A model generated the notes under the pieces. That model had not been told where the DNA came from, did no database searches, and saw nothing but the letters and a program-made list of their open reading frames with translations. Shown here in pieces: positions 61,361 through 64,000 of a stretch of DNA of 64,000 bases. Every line of letters starts with the position of its first letter. Positions within the stretch are counted from its first letter, which is position 1. The position numbers and the translations under genes were made by a program. The DNA lies in assembly GCF_014467015.1 (NCBI RefSeq), contig NZ_CP058559.1:2294001-2358000 (forward strand). The letters are read 5' to 3'. The DNA comes from Alkalicella caledoniensis. GTDB taxonomy: Bacteria; Bacillota; Proteinivoracia; Proteinivoracales; Proteinivoracaceae.

Positions 61361-62065
61361 ATGTCTTCTAGTAGAATTGAAGAATTAAAAAGGCAAAGGC
61401 AAGCTAAAGTCACCAAAAGAGGATCTCAATCACCATATGCAATTGTAGTGACAGTGGTAGTTAGTACAATATATTTGGTTCTTATTAAACATAACATATA
61501 CCTAAGTACTTTTTGGATTATTGGAATTTTGATTGGTATTACTTTACAAAGATCTCGATTCTGTTTTGCAGCTAGCTTTAGAGATCCAATTATGGTGGGA
61601 AACTCATCACTTTTCAAAACAATTATTTTATCATTTATCATTTCAACAATAGCGTTTTTTATGATCCAATATCGAACTGCGGTAATAAACCCTGATTATT
61701 TGCTCACTGACATCCCTGGACAGCTAAAACCCGTGGGTTTGCATACTGCACTTGGAGCTATATTGTTTGGAGGGGGAATGGTCGTCGCCGGGGGATGTGC
61801 TTCAGGGACATTGGTACGAATAGGGGAAGGATATATAATGCAGGTGGTAGTTTTAGTAGGGTTTATCATAGGTACTGTCATGGGAGCCATGCACTTTCCC
61901 TTTTGGGATAGTATTCTTATTTCTAAAGCACCAACTATCTATATACCGAAATATTTAGGTTTTTTTCCAGCATTAATTTTTCAGTTAATACTACTTGGTA
62001 TTTTGTATTTAGTTGCACACTGGTATGATAAAAAAAATAATATTATGACCATGCAGGAGGAATAG
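61361..62065 (+). CDS. YeeE/YedE-family membrane protein, half 1
   Basis: The 234-residue protein has a basic N-terminus and about six membrane segments. The conserved Cys-containing motif of the family is in RSRFCFAASFRDPIM and in VVAGGCASGTLVRIGEGY. YeeE/YedE proteins such as TsuA import thiosulfate; others are linked to selenium metabolism. ATG 61361 follows AGGGGGTGG. The TusA-like gene starts 1 base after its stop, so the pair is translationally coupled. Confidence 0.82.
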   Translation: MSSSRIEELKRQRQAKVTKRGSQSPYAIVVTVVVSTIYLVLIKHNIYLSTFWIIGILIGITLQRSRFCFAASFRDPIMVGNSSLFKTIILSFIISTIAFFMIQYRTAVINPDYLLTDIPGQLKPVGLHTALGAILFGGGMVVAGGCASGTLVRIGEGYIMQVVVLVGFIIGTVMGAMHFPFWDSILISKAPTIYIPKYLGFFPALIFQLILLGILYLVAHWYDKKNNIMTMQEE

Positions 62066-62066
62066 T

Positions 62067-62294
62067 ATGGCTGAGTACACGTTAGATTGTTTATATGAGG
62101 CATGTCCGATACCTTTGTTAAAGGCCCTAAAGCAACTTAATAAAATGAATATTGGTGATATTTTAATCATGCATACTGACCATAATTGTTCTATTATTCA
62201 TGTTGTAGAATGGACAAAAAAGGAAGGACACTATATTGACTATATAGAAATAGCAGAAGGTGAATGGGAAATCTATATTGAAAAAGCAAAATAA
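62067..62294 (+). CDS. TusA/YedF-like sulfur-carrier protein
   Basis: The 75-residue protein has the TusA fold signature with the active Cys in EACPIPLLKALKQL (CPxP motif, about residue 13). TusA-type proteins carry a persulfide or a selenium equivalent on this Cys. It lies between two YeeE/YedE halves, which suggests it takes the imported group directly from the membrane protein, as TsuB is thought to do for TsuA. Confidence 0.85.
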   Translation: MAEYTLDCLYEACPIPLLKALKQLNKMNIGDILIMHTDHNCSIIHVVEWTKKEGHYIDYIEIAEGEWEIYIEKAK

Positions 62295-62314
62295 GTATAA
62301 TAAGGGGGAGGAAA

Positions 62315-62833
62315 TTGGAGATTTATAAAAAAGTTTTCAAAGAACCATGGCCCTATTGGGTAGGAGCAATTATTTTGGCATTACTAAATATTATTCTATT
62401 AACTACTACGGGCTCCTCATGGCGGATAACCGCAGGTTTTTTAAATTGGGGCTCATTATTTTTAGAAAAAATAGGATTTGACCCTGCCAGCTGGTACTAT
62501 TTTCAGGTGTATGATCACGGTTTAAAAGATGGAGAAACTTTTTTCATGAATTATTATACAATTATTAATATAGCAATTATAATAGGTGGGCTTTTATCAG
62601 TATTATGGGCAAATGAATTTAAGTGGAAAAAAATTAAGAGCCTAAAGCAATTCCTATTTGCTTTAGGTGGCGGAATTATTATGGGGTATGGTACACGGCT
62701 AAGTTTTGGTTGCAATATAGGAGCTTACTTCTCCGCTATACCTTCCTTTTCTTTGCATGGATGGGTGTTCGCTATCTTTATGTTTGTTGGTGCTTGGATA
62801 GGTGTGAAAATACTCCTAAAATATATTATATAA
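62315..62833 (+). CDS. YeeE/YedE-family membrane protein, half 2
   Basis: The 172-residue protein has four or five membrane segments and the family motif GYGTRLSFGCNIGAYFSAI, with the conserved Cys in FGCNIG. Together with the first half it would make the full set of helices of a long YedE protein, so this is probably a split transporter. TTG 62315 follows GGGGGAGGA. It ends the operon before a two-way terminator. Confidence 0.8.
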   Translation: MEIYKKVFKEPWPYWVGAIILALLNIILLTTTGSSWRITAGFLNWGSLFLEKIGFDPASWYYFQVYDHGLKDGETFFMNYYTIINIAIIIGGLLSVLWANEFKWKKIKSLKQFLFALGGGIIMGYGTRLSFGCNIGAYFSAIPSFSLHGWVFAIFMFVGAWIGVKILLKYII

Positions 62834-62835
62834 GT

Positions 62836-62868
62836 AAAAGGTAGCCAATAATTTAGGCTACCTTTTTA
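62836..62868. terminator. Bidirectional terminator
   Basis: AAAAGGTAGCC and GGCTACCTTTTT form an 11-bp stem with T runs on both strands, between the YedE half and the convergent lysR. Confidence 0.88.
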
Positions 62869-63756
62869 ACAAAATCCTCGTTTGCCAGACTTAATAAAAT
62901 TGATAAAATCCTTTTCATAGCTTGTTAATAGATGACCTTTACGATAGGCCACATAGAAATCACTTTGTAAGTTAAGGTTTTCAACTTCTATTTCCCGTAA
63001 AACACTATCCTTAAGCTCTCGCTTTATAGTTAATTCAGGGACAAAAGAGATTCCCTTTCCTGAGATAATTGAGGACTTGATTGCCTCCATAGAGTTCAAT
63101 TGATAGATAATGTTTAAGTTCTCTAAACCTATGTTATATTTTGATAAACATTCAGAGATTGTTCTTCTTGCGCCAGATCCAGTTTCTCTGAAGATCAGCG
63201 GCAATTTACACAATTCCTTCAATGTAATCTTGCTTCTTAACATAGGCAGAGATGTTACTAAGAGCAACTTATCAGAAGTTATTTTCTCCATTATAATATC
63301 CTTTTGTTCTACGAAGTTTTGAATAATCCCGAGGTTAATAGTCCTATCAGATAGTTTCTTTAGTACATCCTCTGTATTAGCAATATCATAATCTATATAA
63401 ACTTCAGGATGAGCCTGTTTGTAAACATATATACTACAAGGAAGAGCATATTCACCGATTGCTTTACATGACCCGATAATCAGTTCTTTTTTGCTAGTTT
63501 TTAGATTCTCTAAGTCTCGCTCAATATTATGTTGCATTGAAAGCATAGTATCAGCATAATCAAAAACTACTTTCCCAGCTTCCGTAAGTTCAACACCTTT
63601 ATTACTTCTAATAAGTAACATGACCTCCAATTCCTTTTCCAATGATTGTATCTGCATACTAAGACCTGGTTGAGTCAAATGTAGTTCTTTGGCTGCTTTA
63701 GAGATACTATTTAGTTTAACAGTAATATAAAAAGCCTTTAAATATTGTAGATTCAT
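62866..63756 (-). CDS. LysR-family regulator (selenium/sulfur-associated type)
   Basis: The 296-residue protein has an N-terminal winged HTH (NSISKAAKELHLTQPGLSMQ, then IQSLEKELEVMLLIRSNKGV) and a periplasmic-binding-like effector domain. Close relatives in selenium-using anaerobes sit next to yedE/yedF and are annotated as selenium-metabolism LysR regulators; this is from memory. It converges on the YedE-TusA operon. A perfect 21-bp inverted repeat lies 40 bases upstream. Confidence 0.85.
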   Translation of the reverse strand: MNLQYLKAFYITVKLNSISKAAKELHLTQPGLSMQIQSLEKELEVMLLIRSNKGVELTEAGKVVFDYADTMLSMQHNIERDLENLKTSKKELIIGSCKAIGEYALPCSIYVYKQAHPEVYIDYDIANTEDVLKKLSDRTINLGIIQNFVEQKDIIMEKITSDKLLLVTSLPMLRSKITLKELCKLPLIFRETGSGARRTISECLSKYNIGLENLNIIYQLNSMEAIKSSIISGKGISFVPELTIKRELKDSVLREIEVENLNLQSDFYVAYRKGHLLTSYEKDFINFIKSGKRGFC

Positions 63757-63795
63757 TGTGTATGCTCCTTTGAAAACAATGATATATGAAATTAT

Positions 63796-63843
63796 CTATA
63801 AAGTTATTTCATGTTAATATTATAACATGAAATAACTTTATAG
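63796..63843. promoter_or_regulatory. Perfect 21-bp inverted repeat upstream of lysR
   Basis: CTATAAAGTTATTTCATGTT(A) and (T)AACATGAAATAACTTTATAG face each other over ATATTA. It may be a regulator site or a two-way terminator for the upstream gene; the absence of a T run favours an operator. Confidence 0.55.
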
Positions 63844-63877
63844 AGTCGTCATTAATTTCTATATATTGAGATTTAAT

Positions 63878-63934
63878 TCAACCTCTGAACTTATTCCAGC
63901 CATAGAGCGACAAATAGCACAGGAGGATGATTGA
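63878..63934 (+). pseudogene. MNT nucleotidyltransferase C-terminal remnant, copy 2
   Basis: The frame reads LIPAIERQIAQEDD-stop, matching the remnant at 27633. No HEPN gene follows in the remaining 66 bases. Confidence 0.5.
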
Positions 63935-64000
63935 ATTGTATAGTATGGTTAAGTAAACCTATTGTATCTAGGGGTTATATGGGATTGAAAAAAATGGATA

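Overview
The window looks like chromosomal DNA of a low-GC, anaerobic Firmicute of the class Clostridia. The reasons are A+T-rich intergenic DNA, strong AGGAGG-type ribosome binding sites, TTG/GTG starts, CsoR-type copper control, a Ric-type repair protein and an in-frame UGA selenocysteine codon. The genus cannot be fixed from the sequence. No rRNA, tRNA or CRISPR array was seen.

Layout: (1) 1-5300, ordinary chromosome: the 3' end of a MupG/DUF871-like gene, a small pyrophosphatase-like gene, a tandem GNAT protein behind a possible attenuator leader, a membrane-anchored serine beta-lactamase-like hydrolase, and rlmD. (2) 5258-20073, an integrated phage-like element of about 14.8 kb inserted in the last codons of rlmD. 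A 15-bp core is repeated at both ends, and the displaced native rlmD tail lies at the right end. It carries an integrase, a cI/cro-like switch, two Xis-like proteins, a P4-type primase-helicase followed by an iteron-like array, a Mor-like activator, a terminase-small-subunit-like HTH protein, a sigma-like factor, a tape-measure-like protein and a secreted beta-helix protein. No capsid, portal or large-terminase gene was recognised, so it looks like a satellite or a remnant. (3) 20.1-55.2 kb, an accretion island of stress and drug-resistance cargo: copper efflux (csoR-copA-copZ), TetR/hydrolase, MATE with a second CsoR-like regulator, a MacB-like ABC system, Mef-like efflux with a glycosyltransferase, a tetR split by an IS21-family element, a Vat remnant, chrA, dps, ABC exporters, a rifamycin phosphotransferase, an ABC-F protein with an upstream attenuator, and a Ca/Na-exchanger-family transporter behind a yybP-ykoY (manganese) riboswitch. 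Copies of the rlmD 3' tail, decayed to different degrees and mostly followed by terminators, punctuate this island. They look like fossil attachment scars. (4) 55.4-56.7 kb, a nitrosative/oxidative repair pair (Ric plus a small Cys-rich protein) with an FNR-like box. (5) 57.0-58.85 kb, an IS3-like element. (6) 58.9-63.8 kb, the most unusual locus: a selenoprotein gene (C_GCAxxG_C_C family, Tat-lipoprotein signal, UGA at 59125 followed by a SECIS-like hairpin), then tatA, tatC, an FMN-binding lipoprotein, two YeeE/YedE membrane halves around a TusA-like protein, and a divergent LysR regulator.

Working model: in region 6, TatAC may export the selenoprotein, the FMN lipoprotein may pass electrons outside the membrane, and the YedE/TusA set may import and hand on a sulfur or selenium species under LysR control. 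The right inverted repeat of the upstream IS contains a consensus -35 that pairs with a -10 just outside it, so the IS may drive the selenoprotein gene.
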